NCBI GenBank assembly: GCA_022360055.1
Contig: JAKSDO010000047.1
Span: 1-64,000 of the forward strand
DNA length: 64,000 bases
Direction of reading: 5' to 3'
Origin: Cytophagales bacterium
Lineage (GTDB): Bacteria > Bacteroidota > Bacteroidia > Cytophagales > Cyclobacteriaceae
Position 1 is the first letter of the stretch; every line of letters begins with the position of its first letter. This document shows, in pieces, positions 63,745 to 64,000 of this stretch. Below the pieces are notes generated by a model that searched no databases, had not been told where the DNA came from, and worked only from the letters and a program-made list of their open reading frames with translations. The position numbers and the translations under genes are program-made.

Positions 63745-63772
63745 TTCAGTTGGGTATAAAATTGAGCATATT

Positions 63773-64000
63773 CTATTTCTCATCAAATTCACGGTATGTT
63801 CCGAATTTTGCCAACCCGTCCTCCCCCAGGTTCGCCGGATATGGTTCGACCGCCCTGTTGGTTCCGAAACACAGCCTTTCCCAAAGCTTTTTCCGTTCGT
63901 ATCTCTGATGGACTTTTTGGAATCCGGTTTCGAGTAACAAAGCCCTGGCTTCATCAAAAAGTTCCAGGTCAATGAGCATATCAACGCGCCTTTCGATAAT
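63773..64000 (-). CDS. C-terminal end of a gene continuing past the window
   Basis: The last 75 or so codons of a - strand gene whose 5' part lies beyond 64000; the frame stays open to the window edge (IIERRVDMLIDLELFDEARA). The fragment starts with a TPR-like helix pair (DLELFDEARALLLETGF) and then a basic QKVHQRYERKKLWERL segment. It is only 28 bp upstream of the DUF5107/TPR gene, so it belongs to the same transcription unit. It may be another TPR/DUF5107-type protein, but too little is visible to say. Confidence 0.6.
   Translation of the reverse strand: MIERRVDMLIDLELFDEARALLLETGFQKVHQRYERKKLWERLCFGTNRAVEPYPANLGEDGLAKFGTYREFDEK

Overview
The window looks like a chromosomal segment of a Bacteroidota bacterium, most likely a Cytophagales-type organism. 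The grounds are a SusC/SusD pair with an ECF sigma/FecR switch, weak or absent Shine-Dalgarno sequences, lipoprotein-rich glycan enzymes and many Bacteroidota-type protein families. The genus assignment is inference. No rRNA, tRNA, CRISPR array or complete insertion sequence was found.

Region 1 (1-15.9 kb). A four-helix-bundle protein gene sits inside an array of about 22-bp repeats. It is followed by a compact + strand operon: Fe-S flavoprotein, PQQ-type beta-propeller, GT4 glycosyltransferase, ABC ATPase and a double FtsX permease. Facing it is a three-gene, mutually overlapping - strand operon: a cysteine desulfurase-like enzyme, an unusual membrane-anchored thioredoxin-like fusion and an ArsG/CcdA-like permease. 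Parts of the fusion protein resemble the C-terminal module of bacterial arsenite methyltransferases. A lipoprotein sulfatase and an amidase follow.

Region 2 (16.2-41.4 kb). This is a complete extracellular contractile injection system (eCIS; Afp/PVC/AlgoCIS class) on the + strand. In order it carries: cap, an unknown 336-aa protein, one sheath with a large insert, two tube proteins, a 56-aa DUF5908-type protein, LysM protein, VgrG-like spike, PAAR tip, gp25, baseplate J, a second baseplate protein, an unknown 867-aa protein, tape measure, a small acidic protein, a 1268-aa eCIS-core-domain (DUF4157) protein with an HNH-like nuclease motif, a TPR protein and the AAA+ ATPase. A PAS-LuxR regulator converges on its end. 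Many stop/start junctions touch or overlap, which suggests one transcription unit that may have an internal restart near 33 kb.

Region 3 (42.6-64 kb, all - strand). This is a polysaccharide-utilisation-type locus. From upstream to downstream it contains: DUF5107/TPR protein, phytanoyl-CoA-dioxygenase-like enzyme, a possible 50-aa protein, ECF sigma, FecR anti-sigma, SusC, SusD, GH16, DUF4091 protein, endonuclease/exonuclease/phosphatase (EEP) protein, metallophosphoesterase, LamG-EEP protein, GH95-like enzyme and a third EEP protein. The four phosphoesterase-type proteins suggest a phosphate-bearing or phosphodiester-linked substrate. A strong terminator on the + strand immediately before susC suggests an antisense small RNA of the kind known from Bacteroides PULs.
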